A stretch of 44,110 nucleotides of DNA from Bryobacterales bacterium (lineage in GTDB: Bacteria > Acidobacteriota > Terriglobia > Bryobacterales > Bryobacteraceae). This document shows positions 31,762-40,875 of the stretch, one piece after another. The notes beneath the pieces are model-generated. The model did not search any database. It saw only the letters and a program-made list of their open reading frames with translations, and was not told the origin of the DNA. Location: NCBI GenBank assembly GCA_019261985.1, contig JAFAQY010000051.1, forward strand, positions 1 to 44,110, read 5' to 3'. Positions within the stretch are counted from its first letter, which is position 1. Every line of letters begins with the position of its first letter. The position numbers and the translations under genes were made by a program.

Positions 31762-33246
31762 ATGAACGGTCATAATCTGTTTCGGGCGGTTGCATGTTGC
31801 GCCGTAATACCGCTGATGTTGAATGCTCAGGCTAGGACGAACCTGGATACGGTAATCCTCAAGCATTGGGCCGCACCGCTGTACTGGCAACCGCACGCAG
31901 AGCTGATCCCGATCCCGCCGCTGAATCTTCCCACCACGGTTAGCACTCTCGTGTTCGTGGCGATGACGCCTTGCCGGCTTGTGGATACGCGGGCCTCGCA
32001 GGGATTTCCGGCTGCGTTCGGCACGCCCAGCCTTGGCGGAAGCGCCAGCCGGACCTTTGCACTGCAATCGAGCACCACCTGCTCGATTCCCGCCGCGGCG
32101 CAGGCGTACTCGCTCAACATTACGGTGGTCCCGACAAGCCCAGCCGGTTTCCTGACAGCCTATCCGACCGGGCAATCGCTTCCGCTCGCCGCGGCATTGG
32201 TGTGGGCGCAAGGCAACGTAACAAGCAATGCGGTCATCGTGCCGGCCGGCTTAAGCGGCTCGGTCGATGTGTACGTCAATGCGCCGACGGACGTGGTGAT
32301 TGACATCAACGGGTATTACGCGCCTAGCGGCTACGTGTCCACGGGAAGCAATAATACAGCCCTCGGCAACGGCGCGCTTAGCTATAACACCGGCGGGAAT
32401 TACAACACCGGTATCGGCGATGGCGCCCTTGGTTCAAACACCACGGGAGCGGACAACACAGCGGTTGGGCGTCTTGCGCTCTCCCCTAACACTACGGGTA
32501 GCGACAATACCGCGCTTGGCTCCGGGGCGCTGCTTGGAAATACTAACGGCGTTAACAACGCCGCCGTCGGATTCCATGCGATGGCGTCTAATATGGACGG
32601 GGGCTACAACAGCGCGATCGGGTGGGGAGCTCTTGCATCAAATACTGGCGGAGGAACTAACGTCGCGGTCGGGTGGGATGCGCTTGATTCCAACACTACC
32701 GGAAACGGCAACATAGGTATCGGAGCCGGGGCCGGACAATTTATCTCAGGCGCGAGCAGCAACAACATCGAGATTGGGAACCTGGGCTCATCTTCAGATA
32801 ATGCGGTTATCCGCATCGGCGATCTGGTAACCCAGAAGTCGTTCTTCGCCGCCGGAATTCGCGGCGCCACAACAGGCAGTAATGATGCCGTTCCGGTAGT
32901 AATCGACTCCAAGGGTCAGTTGGGCACGGTAAGCTCTTCGCGGCGCTTCAAGGAAGATATTCAGGACATGGGCGACGCCAGCCGCGCGATCTTGCGGCTC
33001 CGTCCGGTCACGTTCCGTTATCGGAAGCCATTCGAGGATGGGTCCAAGCCCGTTCAGTACGGCCTTATTGCCGAGGAAGTATCGCAGGCCTTTCCTGATC
33101 TTGTTGCGCGTTCAGCCGATGGGAAGATCGAGACGGTGAAATATCAGCTGCTGGATCCGCTGCTCCTGAATGAATTGCAGCGCCAGGAGGCGGAGATCGG
33201 TGCGCTCAAGGAACGGCTCCTCAAACTCGAATCCCAGTTGCCGTAA
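31762..33246 (+). CDS. Secreted adhesin-like protein with 17-residue repeats and C-terminal S74 chaperone domain
   Basis: 494 aa from the ATG at 31762, with TGGAGGAA 5 nt upstream; the frame is open far upstream but antisense to the transglycosylase. Signal peptide about 1-24 (ending LNAQA). Residues about 68-187 form a beta domain (MTPCRLVDTRAS...VVIDINGYYAP). Residues 197-322 are eight copies of a strict 17-residue repeat (NNTALGNGALSYNTGG and variants), like the Hep/Hag repeats of trimeric autotransporters. Residues about 393-494 are a Peptidase_S74 intramolecular chaperone (SSRRFKEDIQDMGDASRAIL, GLIAEEVSQAFPDLVA) with a C-terminal coiled coil (QEAEIGALKERLLKLES). In phage tail spikes S74 assists trimerisation and cuts itself off. 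The stop abuts the next gene's stop with no gap. Confidence 0.85.
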   Translation: MNGHNLFRAVACCAVIPLMLNAQARTNLDTVILKHWAAPLYWQPHAELIPIPPLNLPTTVSTLVFVAMTPCRLVDTRASQGFPAAFGTPSLGGSASRTFALQSSTTCSIPAAAQAYSLNITVVPTSPAGFLTAYPTGQSLPLAAALVWAQGNVTSNAVIVPAGLSGSVDVYVNAPTDVVIDINGYYAPSGYVSTGSNNTALGNGALSYNTGGNYNTGIGDGALGSNTTGADNTAVGRLALSPNTTGSDNTALGSGALLGNTNGVNNAAVGFHAMASNMDGGYNSAIGWGALASNTGGGTNVAVGWDALDSNTTGNGNIGIGAGAGQFISGASSNNIEIGNLGSSSDNAVIRIGDLVTQKSFFAAGIRGATTGSNDAVPVVIDSKGQLGTVSSSRRFKEDIQDMGDASRAILRLRPVTFRYRKPFEDGSKPVQYGLIAEEVSQAFPDLVARSADGKIETVKYQLLDPLLLNELQRQEAEIGALKERLLKLESQLP

Positions 33247-34320
33247 TTACCTTGGATTCACCTGCGAAGAAAATACCGCTATCATGCCCGCGGCAAAGAA
33301 TAGGAAGGCCCCCGTTAACAAAGCCTTCGCCTTGGCCGGAGCGTCTTTGAACTCGCGCCAGGCCACTAACCCCCAAGCCGTGCCGAAAAAGACGGCGCCC
33401 TGGCCAAGGGCGAAAGTCATCGACGAACCTATAGTGCCCGCGGCGGATGCGTTGGCGACGGCAAAGTTCAGCATGGCCCCGGTCATCCAAATCATTCCTC
33501 CGAGCACTCCTAATAAATGCTCCCGCTTGCCGCCTTTGAAATAGGCTTTGAATTCCACGGGACGCCCTTGCACCGGAAAATTCATGAAAAACGGATTGTA
33601 GAGAAATGTTGAAATCAGCACTCCCACGCTGAACAGGAGGGCCGTTCCGTAGGGGCTAAGCGCGGGCTCGGCCCAGGCTCCGTTTGTGAGCAACCAGAAA
33701 AATGAGCCTGTGATAATGCCGCCAATGGAACTTAGCGCGATTCCGCGCCCCGCCCGCGGAAGCCTCCGCCGTGGCGCAGCGTTCGGATCGGCCGCAGCCG
33801 CCTTTTGCATCGCCATGCGTTGCGCTTCAAGATGCGCCGTATACGCCGCCCCGGCCATGATCGCGGCAACCAACACCAATGCCACCCCCGAAAAGAGCGG
33901 GAGCGCATTGGCCAGCGGACTAAGCACGTAATTCAGAACCACGGCTGTCGCGAAAGCAAACCCAAGCTCCACGGGAAACGCGATCGACAGCCCGGATACC
34001 GCCACGGCTCCGGAGAAAAGCATGTTGCCGAGATTGAAAACCATCCCGGCTGCCACGCCGTAAATCATGTTTCGATATCCGGTGATGAGGAAGTTGTCCT
34101 GGACCGTAAGCTCCTTCGAGTCCAGCGAGCCGAATGTGAACGCAGCGATCACCGCGCATAGCACCGCCCCCAGCGCGAAATCGTAGTAGTACAGCTCGAA
34201 TCGCCAGCGCCCGCCCGCCCACTTTTGCGTATTTGCCCAGGAGCCCCAGCACGCCATCGACAAAATCAGCAACACAGCGGCTGCGTTGTAGGAACCGGGC
34301 AAAATCATTCGGGATTTCAC
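33247..34320 (-). CDS. Drug/metabolite-superfamily transporter, ureide-permease/GRP-like
   Basis: 357 aa from GTG 34320 (ATG 34308 is an alternative). About ten transmembrane helices. The N-terminal stretch LLILSMACWGSWANTQK, then RFELYYYDFALGAVLCAVIA, resembles ureide permeases and the related glucose/ribose (GRP) uptake proteins, which carry a CWGSW.NT motif in the first helix. Other parts: GLSIAFPVELGFAFATAVVL, and a loop with basic residues (PRRRLPRAGR) in mid-protein. The substrate is not predictable; purine derivatives or sugars are both possible. It is convergent with the S74 protein, and the coding regions touch. Confidence 0.75.
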   Translation of the reverse strand: MKSRMILPGSYNAAAVLLILSMACWGSWANTQKWAGGRWRFELYYYDFALGAVLCAVIAAFTFGSLDSKELTVQDNFLITGYRNMIYGVAAGMVFNLGNMLFSGAVAVSGLSIAFPVELGFAFATAVVLNYVLSPLANALPLFSGVALVLVAAIMAGAAYTAHLEAQRMAMQKAAAADPNAAPRRRLPRAGRGIALSSIGGIITGSFFWLLTNGAWAEPALSPYGTALLFSVGVLISTFLYNPFFMNFPVQGRPVEFKAYFKGGKREHLLGVLGGMIWMTGAMLNFAVANASAAGTIGSSMTFALGQGAVFFGTAWGLVAWREFKDAPAKAKALLTGAFLFFAAGMIAVFSSQVNPR

Positions 34321-34353
34321 ATCTTAGCAATTGCAGGAGGTAGAATCGAATAA

Positions 34354-34608
34354 ATGGCGCGTGGTTGGGAGAGCAAGTCCGTCGAGGAACAGATCGAGTC
34401 AGCGCGAGCGCGCGAAGCGGGCGGCCGTCCGCGGCTGACGCCCGAGCAAGCGGCGCTGGAAAAGAAACGCGACAGCCTGCTGCTGCACCGCACGCGCGTG
34501 CTGCGCGATTTGAATGACTGCCGCGATGAGCGCTACCGCAAGACGCTAGCCGGCGGGCTGGCGTATTTGGAGTCGCAACTCGCAGAGCTGGGTTGGACAC
34601 CCCAATGA
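34354..34608 (+). CDS. Small conserved-looking hypothetical protein
   Basis: 84 aa, highly charged and helical: MARGWESKSVEEQIESARAR, then RPRLTPEQAALEKKRDSLLL, RVLRDLNDCRDERYRKTLAG and GLAYLESQLAELG. AGGAGGT lies 12 nt before the ATG. It probably forms a helical hairpin or coiled coil in the cytoplasm. Similar short proteins occur in acidobacteria without known function. It is divergent from the transporter gene (33 bp). The gap 34609-34712 after it is GC-rich and shows nothing. Confidence 0.6.
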   Translation: MARGWESKSVEEQIESARAREAGGRPRLTPEQAALEKKRDSLLLHRTRVLRDLNDCRDERYRKTLAGGLAYLESQLAELGWTPQ

Positions 34609-34712
34609 ATCGGGCTCCGCATCAAGGCCATTTGCGCGCGGTCTCCAGCCGGCGCGGGACCCTCCGCGGCCCCGCGTAAACTAAATCATCGAAGAAGCGT
34701 GCCAGCTCGGGA

Positions 34713-35666
34713 CTAACGAACCATAAATTTGCGCCGGTAGCGGACCATCGCGACCGCCGCGCACGCCGTGACGAAGAAAATCCAACTGGATGGTTCCGGA
34801 GTAGAGGCGCTGGTCCCAGTCAGAAACGCCCCGGAATCCGATGTGAACGTCACATTGGATGGCAGGATGAGCCCCACTTGCGAGGTATGGCTGAAATCGG
34901 CCGTGTCGCCGTTGGACGCGAATGTGCTTAAGCTCAAAAGAAACGGCAACGTAGTCGAAGAACCTACCAGGTCGTAAACTCCGCTAAATTGAACCAGAGC
35001 CGGCGTGGCGGATGTGAAGTTGCCGGAGACCCACCCGCTTTGGTTGATCCCAGTCAATGTAGGCGGGCCGCCAAAGATATCTTCGCTAGCCGACACCGAA
35101 CCGCCGAGTTGAAGCTGGCTCTGCGCCTCGACCGGCGTGCCTGAGAAACCGAGAAATGGTCCGGTCAGCGAGCCATCGAAACTCCAGGTGACTGTAATCG
35201 GGGTGACTGTTGTGGCGCCGGCTCCGGCGACGCTAAAGTGGACATTATCCTGCATCGTGATCATGCTCACACCTTCGGCGCCACTGCTGCCGCTGGTAAG
35301 ACTGCGCGCGGTTCCAGCGCTTAAATCCGCGGCACTCTGCGCCAGCGCCGACTCGCCCAGAGGCGCGCTAAGGTTCATCTGTTCGAATACCGAGGTGGCA
35401 GTGCCCGTGGTATCCATGTTGCCCGTCACGGTGGCGTTCGGGTTATGATCCCAAACGAATCCGGGCGGATTGCAATTCAGGCCGTTCGGACCGACGGATC
35501 CGCCGCCGTTGTAGCACATTACCGAAACCACGGTATTACTGTCGGCGAACGTTTCATTAATGATCGAAATCGGATTGGCGTCAGCAAAGCGCGTCACCAA
35601 AAGAAGACTCGCGAAAAAGCCGGCGGCGGTTGCCGGCCGGGTTGAGAAGTATTTGATGAATTTCAT
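34713..35666 (-). CDS. PEP-CTERM sorted exported protein
   Basis: 317 aa. Signal peptide MKFIKYFSTRPATAAGFFAS, LLLVTRFADA. The mature part is Ser/Thr/Gly-rich beta protein. The C-terminus has STPEPSSWIFFVTACAAVAM followed by RYRRKF, which is the PEP-CTERM motif, transmembrane helix and basic cluster recognised by exosortase (EpsH/XrtA type). Proteins of this class are processed at the membrane and often go to the exopolysaccharide matrix. The sorting enzyme is not in this window. It is divergent from the ECF sigma gene (112 bp). Confidence 0.88.
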   Translation of the reverse strand: MKFIKYFSTRPATAAGFFASLLLVTRFADANPISIINETFADSNTVVSVMCYNGGGSVGPNGLNCNPPGFVWDHNPNATVTGNMDTTGTATSVFEQMNLSAPLGESALAQSAADLSAGTARSLTSGSSGAEGVSMITMQDNVHFSVAGAGATTVTPITVTWSFDGSLTGPFLGFSGTPVEAQSQLQLGGSVSASEDIFGGPPTLTGINQSGWVSGNFTSATPALVQFSGVYDLVGSSTTLPFLLSLSTFASNGDTADFSHTSQVGLILPSNVTFTSDSGAFLTGTSASTPEPSSWIFFVTACAAVAMVRYRRKFMVR

Positions 35667-35778
35667 TCGTTGAATTGCCCTCTACCTAATACCGCGCAAA
35701 GCCAACGAAACTTCTCTCACGCGCCCTGGTACTGGAAGTACTACAGCGCCTCGGGGGGCAAGAGGCGCATCAGCTAAT

Positions 35779-36378
35779 ATGGAAATTCCCATGTCTGGAG
35801 GGGCGGTTCCGGGGGAGATTACTGCTCTCTTAACCCGGTGGAGCGAAGGAGATCGCGATGCGTTGGCTCTTGTTGCGTCGCTGGCGTATGACGATCTGCG
35901 CGCCATCGCCACGGGATTGCTGCGTCGCGAGAGCCAGGAGCACACGCTCCAAGCTACGGCTCTGGTAAACGAATTATTCCTCCGGCTGGTTCGCCAAAAG
36001 GCCCTTCGCGTGGAGCGCCGCCAGCACTTCTATACCCTGGCCGCGATGATGATGCGCCGGATCCTTACCGACTACGCCAGGCGTTCCACGGCGCAAAAAC
36101 GCCCCGGTCGCGCCAGCCGTGTTCCCCTGCATGAGGAAATTGCGTGGGTCGACGCATCCACGGAGGAAATGGTGGAGCTGGATCGTGCCATGGCGGAATT
36201 GGAAGCTCTCGACGCCCGGTGCGTACGCGCCATCGAGTTGCGTTTCTTCCTGGGATGCACCATCGACGAGGCTTGCGAAATACTGGCCATCTCTTCCGCC
36301 ACGTTGGATCGTGACGTGAAGTTCGGCCTCGCGTGGCTCTACCGGCGGCTTTCGGCCGCCGCGCGGAAAGACCGATGA
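35779..36378 (+). CDS. ECF RNA polymerase sigma factor (Sig-70_X6/TIGR02999 type)
   Basis: 199 aa; ATG at 35779, or four codons later at 35791. Sigma region 2 covers about 15-85 (GEITALLTRWSEGDRDALAL, EHTLQATALVNELFLRLV), and region 4 about 135-190 (DARCVRAIELRFFLGCTIDE, ACEILAISSATLDRDVKFGL). The QATALVNEL and W.DR.HF-like stretches are typical of the group found in acidobacteria and planctomycetes. It directs RNA polymerase to a dedicated promoter set. The kinase gene begins 40 bp downstream, and in this sigma group a Ser/Thr kinase is the usual partner in place of an anti-sigma factor. Confidence 0.92.
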   Translation: MEIPMSGGAVPGEITALLTRWSEGDRDALALVASLAYDDLRAIATGLLRRESQEHTLQATALVNELFLRLVRQKALRVERRQHFYTLAAMMMRRILTDYARRSTAQKRPGRASRVPLHEEIAWVDASTEEMVELDRAMAELEALDARCVRAIELRFFLGCTIDEACEILAISSATLDRDVKFGLAWLYRRLSAAARKDR

Positions 36379-36418
36379 AGGCGGGCGCGTTTTTACGCGA
36401 ATACTATAAGGATTCCGT

Positions 36419-39139
36419 TTGACCGATTTCGAGAGAATTAAGGCCCTCTTCAGCGACGCGCGCGACATGCCGGACACCGGGGCGCGGCTGGCCTGGCTCA
36501 ACAGGCAATGCGGCGGCGATCGAAGCCTTATCGAAGAGGTCCAATCCCTGTTAACAGCATCCGTGGAGGCCGAAACTATCCGGGCAGAAGCTCAGTATCC
36601 CGCGAACCGTGTTCCCGCCGGGCAATTTGGTCCTTATGTCGCCCTGGAACTGCTGGGCCGCGGCGGAACCAGCGCCGTTTATCGCGCCGAGCGCCGTGAC
36701 GGTAAGTTCGAACAAACCGTCGCTTTGAAAGTTATGGCGCCGTTCTTTAGCGCGCCGGAATTCCAGCGGCGCTTCGAAACCGAGCGGCAGCTTCTGGCTT
36801 CTCTCAACCATCCGCGGATCGCGCACCTGCTGGATGGAGGCACGTCTTCCTCGGGCGACCCCTGGTTGGCAATGGAATATGTCGAGGGCGAAAGGTTAGA
36901 CCATTATTGCGATCGTCACGATCTCGACGTGCAGGCCCGTCTTCGCCTGTTTTTGCAGATCTGCGACGCCGTGGAGTACGCCCATCGCCATCTCATCGTG
37001 CACCGCGATCTTAAGCCAGGCAATATCCTCGTAACTTCGGAAGGAAGCGTAAAGTTGCTGGACTTCGGAACCGGCGCGGTTCTTGCATCGCGAAACGACC
37101 TCACGGTGACGCGCACACGCATGCTCACTCCTCGCTATGCGAGCCCTGAGCGCCTGCTTGGCTACCCTGCGAGCGTGAGCGATGACGTATTTTCATTAGG
37201 TGTCATTCTCCATGAATTGCTGACCGGCGTGTGGCCGTTCGGCGATCCGGAATCGCCCGCGGACGCACTCAAACGGCTCGACGGAACGGCTATACCCACT
37301 CCTCTGGCCAGTTCGATCGGGTCCAAAAACTCGCGCATGGCGCCGCGATCCGTCGACCGGTTGCAAAAGCTGCTGCGAGGCGATATTTCGCTGATCGTTC
37401 TTAAGGCTCTCGATGCCGATGCCGAACGCCGCTATCCCACAGTGGCCGAGTTCACGGCCGACATGGAGGCCTATCTCGAAGGCCGCCCCATTCAGGCTCG
37501 CAAAAACGAGTTCCGCTACCGGGCGCGTAAGATGGTGCAGCGCCATAAGGTGGCGATTGGCGTCTCCGCGGTGGTAACGATTGCGCTTGCCGCCGCGATT
37601 GGCGGCGTGATCTGGCAGGCCCGGGTCGCGCGGGAGCAGAGCCTCCGCGCACAGACGCGCGCCGAAGACCTGCGGAAACTCAGCAATACGCTGCTCTCCG
37701 ATCTCGACGACGCGATTCAAAAGCTGCCCGGTTCCACCGAAGCGCAAAGGATGCTGGTGACCGCGGTGACCGAACATCTCAGGCGGATGCAACACGACGC
37801 CTCCGGCGATACCCAAACCCAAATCGATATGGCGAACGGCTATATCAAGCTCGGCAATGTTCAGGGCAATCCCTATGACCAAAATACGGGCGATCCCGTG
37901 CAGGCGTTGGCGTCCATCCGAAAAGCCATCGAGATCGCAGAGCCGCTGGTTCGCAAAGAAACCGAGAATGCCGAAGCCGAGCACGCTCTCGCCTGGGCCC
38001 ATCAGTCGTACGCCGAAGTGCTGCTCGGTTCCGGCAAGCCGCGGGAGGCCGCCATCGAGATGCGAGCGGCCGTGGAGATCTTCGATCGCCTGGCGAATCG
38101 CCGGGGCGCGGGAGCGCCGCAACTTGTGGATTTGGCTGTCGCGTGGGGAGGATTGGGCGATATCCTTGGCCAGCCCGGAATAGCGAGCCTTGCCGATACG
38201 TCTGGAGCGCAGGCGGCTTTTGAGCGACTGGTGGCGACCGATGAGCGCATCTTGCGGCTTGATCCTTCAAACGCACGGGCGCGCCGTGGGATTCCGATTG
38301 TTCTCATAAAAATGGCGAACCTTGTGAACGAGACAGATCCGCCGCGCGCGCTGGATCGTTACCAGGCTGCGCTCGCCGCCGCGCAAGCGTTGCCTCCCGA
38401 GATTCGCGACGCGGTCCAGTTCCAGCGCATTGTTGAAAATAATTTGAATCACATCGGCACGTCGCTAGCGGAACTCGGAAAGTACGACGAAGCCCTTTCA
38501 AAGTTCGAAGAAGCTCGCGCCATGGCTGCGAAGCTGCTGGCCGCCGATCCGAAAGACTCCAGGGCAGTCTCGGACATGCTCGACGCGGTGGAAGACGAGG
38601 CCGATTGTTTTGTCGCGAGGCAGCAAGGCGTCTTTACACCGGATCCTCATCCGCTGCAGGATGCGGCAGCCGCGCTCGACCGGCTGGCAGAGATCGTGCG
38701 GATCAACCGCCAATCGCCGACGTTACGTGAGCATCGCGCCGCTTTCGGCGCGGCGCTGGTCCAGTCCGGTATTCAGAAACGAATTTTACGCCGTACCGAT
38801 GAATCGACAGATTCCGAAGAAGGAATCCGAATGCTGGAACGGATTGCTCTCGATCCGGCCGCCACCGCCAATGAACTAAGTCACACGGTCGAAGCTTTCC
38901 TTACGGCCCAGCCGCAGACATTGCGCCGCCCGGCTCTCGCGGTCAAAGCCGCGGAACGCATGGTCGAGTTGAGCCACCGGGCAAGGCCGGCGTATCTGCT
39001 GGAATTGGCTCTTGCCCACCGAGCCGCGGGCCAGGCAGACGCCGCGCGTCAAGAGGCACGGGAGGGTCTGAAACTTATCGCAACAGCGGGGCCGATACCT
39101 TTTCGCATGCGAATACTTTTGGAAAGGGAAGCGCGTTAG
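36419..39139 (+). CDS. Transmembrane Ser/Thr protein kinase with TPR-like periplasmic half
   Basis: 906 aa, probably from TTG 36419. Kinase domain about 72-350: glycine loop GRGGTSAVY (80-88), K104 in VALKVM, E122, HRDLKPGN (195-202) with catalytic D197, DFG (215-217) and ASPE (241-244). All catalytic residues are present, so it should be active. The glycine loop ends TSAVY where GSVY-like sequences are usual. One transmembrane helix lies at about 378-399 (VAIGVSAVVTIALAAAIGGV). Residues about 410-900 are helical TPR-like repeats (AIEIAEPLVRKETENAEAEH, YDEALSKFEEARAMAAKLLA). It probably senses an envelope signal and phosphorylates the sigma factor or another regulator (inference). Confidence 0.92.
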   Translation: MTDFERIKALFSDARDMPDTGARLAWLNRQCGGDRSLIEEVQSLLTASVEAETIRAEAQYPANRVPAGQFGPYVALELLGRGGTSAVYRAERRDGKFEQTVALKVMAPFFSAPEFQRRFETERQLLASLNHPRIAHLLDGGTSSSGDPWLAMEYVEGERLDHYCDRHDLDVQARLRLFLQICDAVEYAHRHLIVHRDLKPGNILVTSEGSVKLLDFGTGAVLASRNDLTVTRTRMLTPRYASPERLLGYPASVSDDVFSLGVILHELLTGVWPFGDPESPADALKRLDGTAIPTPLASSIGSKNSRMAPRSVDRLQKLLRGDISLIVLKALDADAERRYPTVAEFTADMEAYLEGRPIQARKNEFRYRARKMVQRHKVAIGVSAVVTIALAAAIGGVIWQARVAREQSLRAQTRAEDLRKLSNTLLSDLDDAIQKLPGSTEAQRMLVTAVTEHLRRMQHDASGDTQTQIDMANGYIKLGNVQGNPYDQNTGDPVQALASIRKAIEIAEPLVRKETENAEAEHALAWAHQSYAEVLLGSGKPREAAIEMRAAVEIFDRLANRRGAGAPQLVDLAVAWGGLGDILGQPGIASLADTSGAQAAFERLVATDERILRLDPSNARARRGIPIVLIKMANLVNETDPPRALDRYQAALAAAQALPPEIRDAVQFQRIVENNLNHIGTSLAELGKYDEALSKFEEARAMAAKLLAADPKDSRAVSDMLDAVEDEADCFVARQQGVFTPDPHPLQDAAAALDRLAEIVRINRQSPTLREHRAAFGAALVQSGIQKRILRRTDESTDSEEGIRMLERIALDPAATANELSHTVEAFLTAQPQTLRRPALAVKAAERMVELSHRARPAYLLELALAHRAAGQADAARQEAREGLKLIATAGPIPFRMRILLEREAR

Positions 39140-39175
39140 GGCCCGGTGAGGCGTCCCACTCGCGAAAGAATAGCG

Positions 39176-40864
39176 TCACTGAACGGGGCGGACGTTGGCG
39201 CCTTCCACCTTGCCGTCCGCTCCCATTGAGAGCCGGTATTCTAGCGCTCCGTTCGCGAATCTGATTTCGTAAATGTCAGCGCCGCCGGGGCCGACGCCTT
39301 TGAACGAGACCTGCTGCACCGCGCCAAGTCCCGAGACCAGGGTTTGCAGTTGCGGCAACTGCTGGCGCGTGGCGGCGGCCAAACCCGCGCCCATCAAATC
39401 GTAATTCGGCTTGCCCGTGCGCAGTTCTTCGATTATTCGCCGAACCGCGGCTTCGCTTCCGGGCGCGGCGGTTTGATCCTTAAACCGTTTGTCGGAGGCA
39501 TCGGCGGCAGCGGCGATCTGTTTGAATTCCGCATCGCTCAGGCGATTGGCGGTCTGATCCCTCCCGTTTTGGTGGAGAATGAGTTGGCCCGGAATGCCTT
39601 GCGCATCCGGCTTTGCGAATTCAATCTGAGCGTCCACTACCTTCGCGAAAAACATGGTCTGCGATTCGGGAAAAATCGGCACTCGCTGCTGGTTTCCCAG
39701 CTTCGTCATGAGTTGATTGCCATCCAGTGTGACGAGCATAGTCACGCCAGGCGCCAACTGATAGGCGCCCACTTCGCGCGCCAACACTGCCGGGTCAATC
39801 GAGATCTGTTCACGCTCGCTCTGCAACTTCACCGCCTCGCCATGCGCTATGGCAGCGAGCTTGGTTGCGATGTCTTCCGGCGCAGCGCCGTTCAGGTTCC
39901 CTAAAACCACAACCGTCAACTTATCTTCGGGATAATACGCGAGGATCGTATTGAAACCTTCAATCCCGCCATTGTGATCGATCGCTTTGTGTCCCTTCAC
40001 CGTATGCACACCCAGGCCGAAAGCATAGTCGTTCTTAAATGGAGTGGTCATTTTGGCGAGCGACGCTGCCGATAGAACTTTTCCGGCGAAAAGCCCCTGC
40101 TCCCATTTGAGGAGATCTCCGGTCGTGGAATAGAGCGCCCCGGCGGAGAAGGGAACGGTCATATTGATAAAGCCCGCGTTCACGGGACCGTTCGGACCGG
40201 GCGCGTACCCGGCCGCGCGGCGTGGAATCACGGCGGAGTTCGAGTCATAACCGGAATCTTTCATTCCCAGCGGACCGAAAATGTTTTCCTGAAGAAATTT
40301 CTCGTAAGTCTCTCCGCTAATTTTCTCGATGAGATACCCCAGCAGGACATAGCCGGAGTTGCTGTAATTCCACTTTTCGCCGGGCTCGAACTCAAGCGGC
40401 TTATCGCGGAACCGGGTGACAAGTTTTTCGGGCGTGGCCGGAAGCGCCTCGGTCGATTGATAATCCGCGAACCCTGTGAAATTCGGAATGCCGGCCGTAT
40501 GGGTCAGCACGTGGAAGATGGTCATCTTGTCCCACGCGGCGGGCGCATCCGGCATGTACTTCTTTACAGGATCGTCAATCTTCAGTTTGCCGCGCTCTTC
40601 TAAAAGCAGGACCGACGCGGCCGTGAATTGCTTGGTAACGGAACCCAGGCGAAATTTGGTTAAAGGCGAGTTCGCAATGTCCCATTCCAAATTAGCCGAG
40701 CCGTAGCCCTTGTTCAGGAGCACGTCATTGCCCCGCGCCACCAGCACCGAACCCATGAACTGCTTCGGGACATACGACTGCACGATTTGATCCATCCGCG
40801 AGTCGTTATTCTGTGCCAGGCATGCGCCCGCCAGGAAGGTAGTGGCCAGAACGCGTGACAGCAT
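39176..40864 (-). CDS. Secreted serine hydrolase, beta-lactamase class C / penicillin-binding family
   Basis: 562 aa. Signal peptide MLSRVLATTFLAGACLA. The catalytic motifs are all present: S75-V-T-K78 (GSVTKQFTAASVL), Y167-S-N169 (WNYSNSGYVLLGYLIEK) and H297-N-G299 (IDHNGGIEGF, in place of KTG). A C-terminal region of about 470-562 (NYDLMGAGLAAATRQQLPQL, YRLSMGADGKVEG) is a separate domain of the kind often attached in acidobacterial members. It probably acts on D-peptides or esters in the periplasm; antibiotic hydrolysis cannot be assumed. AAGGGGG precedes the ATG. It follows the SnoaL-like gene by 11 bp and is probably cotranscribed. Confidence 0.9.
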   Translation of the reverse strand: MLSRVLATTFLAGACLAQNNDSRMDQIVQSYVPKQFMGSVLVARGNDVLLNKGYGSANLEWDIANSPLTKFRLGSVTKQFTAASVLLLEERGKLKIDDPVKKYMPDAPAAWDKMTIFHVLTHTAGIPNFTGFADYQSTEALPATPEKLVTRFRDKPLEFEPGEKWNYSNSGYVLLGYLIEKISGETYEKFLQENIFGPLGMKDSGYDSNSAVIPRRAAGYAPGPNGPVNAGFINMTVPFSAGALYSTTGDLLKWEQGLFAGKVLSAASLAKMTTPFKNDYAFGLGVHTVKGHKAIDHNGGIEGFNTILAYYPEDKLTVVVLGNLNGAAPEDIATKLAAIAHGEAVKLQSEREQISIDPAVLAREVGAYQLAPGVTMLVTLDGNQLMTKLGNQQRVPIFPESQTMFFAKVVDAQIEFAKPDAQGIPGQLILHQNGRDQTANRLSDAEFKQIAAAADASDKRFKDQTAAPGSEAAVRRIIEELRTGKPNYDLMGAGLAAATRQQLPQLQTLVSGLGAVQQVSFKGVGPGGADIYEIRFANGALEYRLSMGADGKVEGANVRPVQ

Positions 40865-40875
40865 TTTTACCCCCT

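Noticed and set aside
37196-38122. Minus-strand open frame of 308 codons inside the kinase gene
   Set aside because: It is antisense to a clear kinase/TPR protein, composition is Arg/His/Gly-rich as expected from a GC-rich shadow, and no domain is visible.
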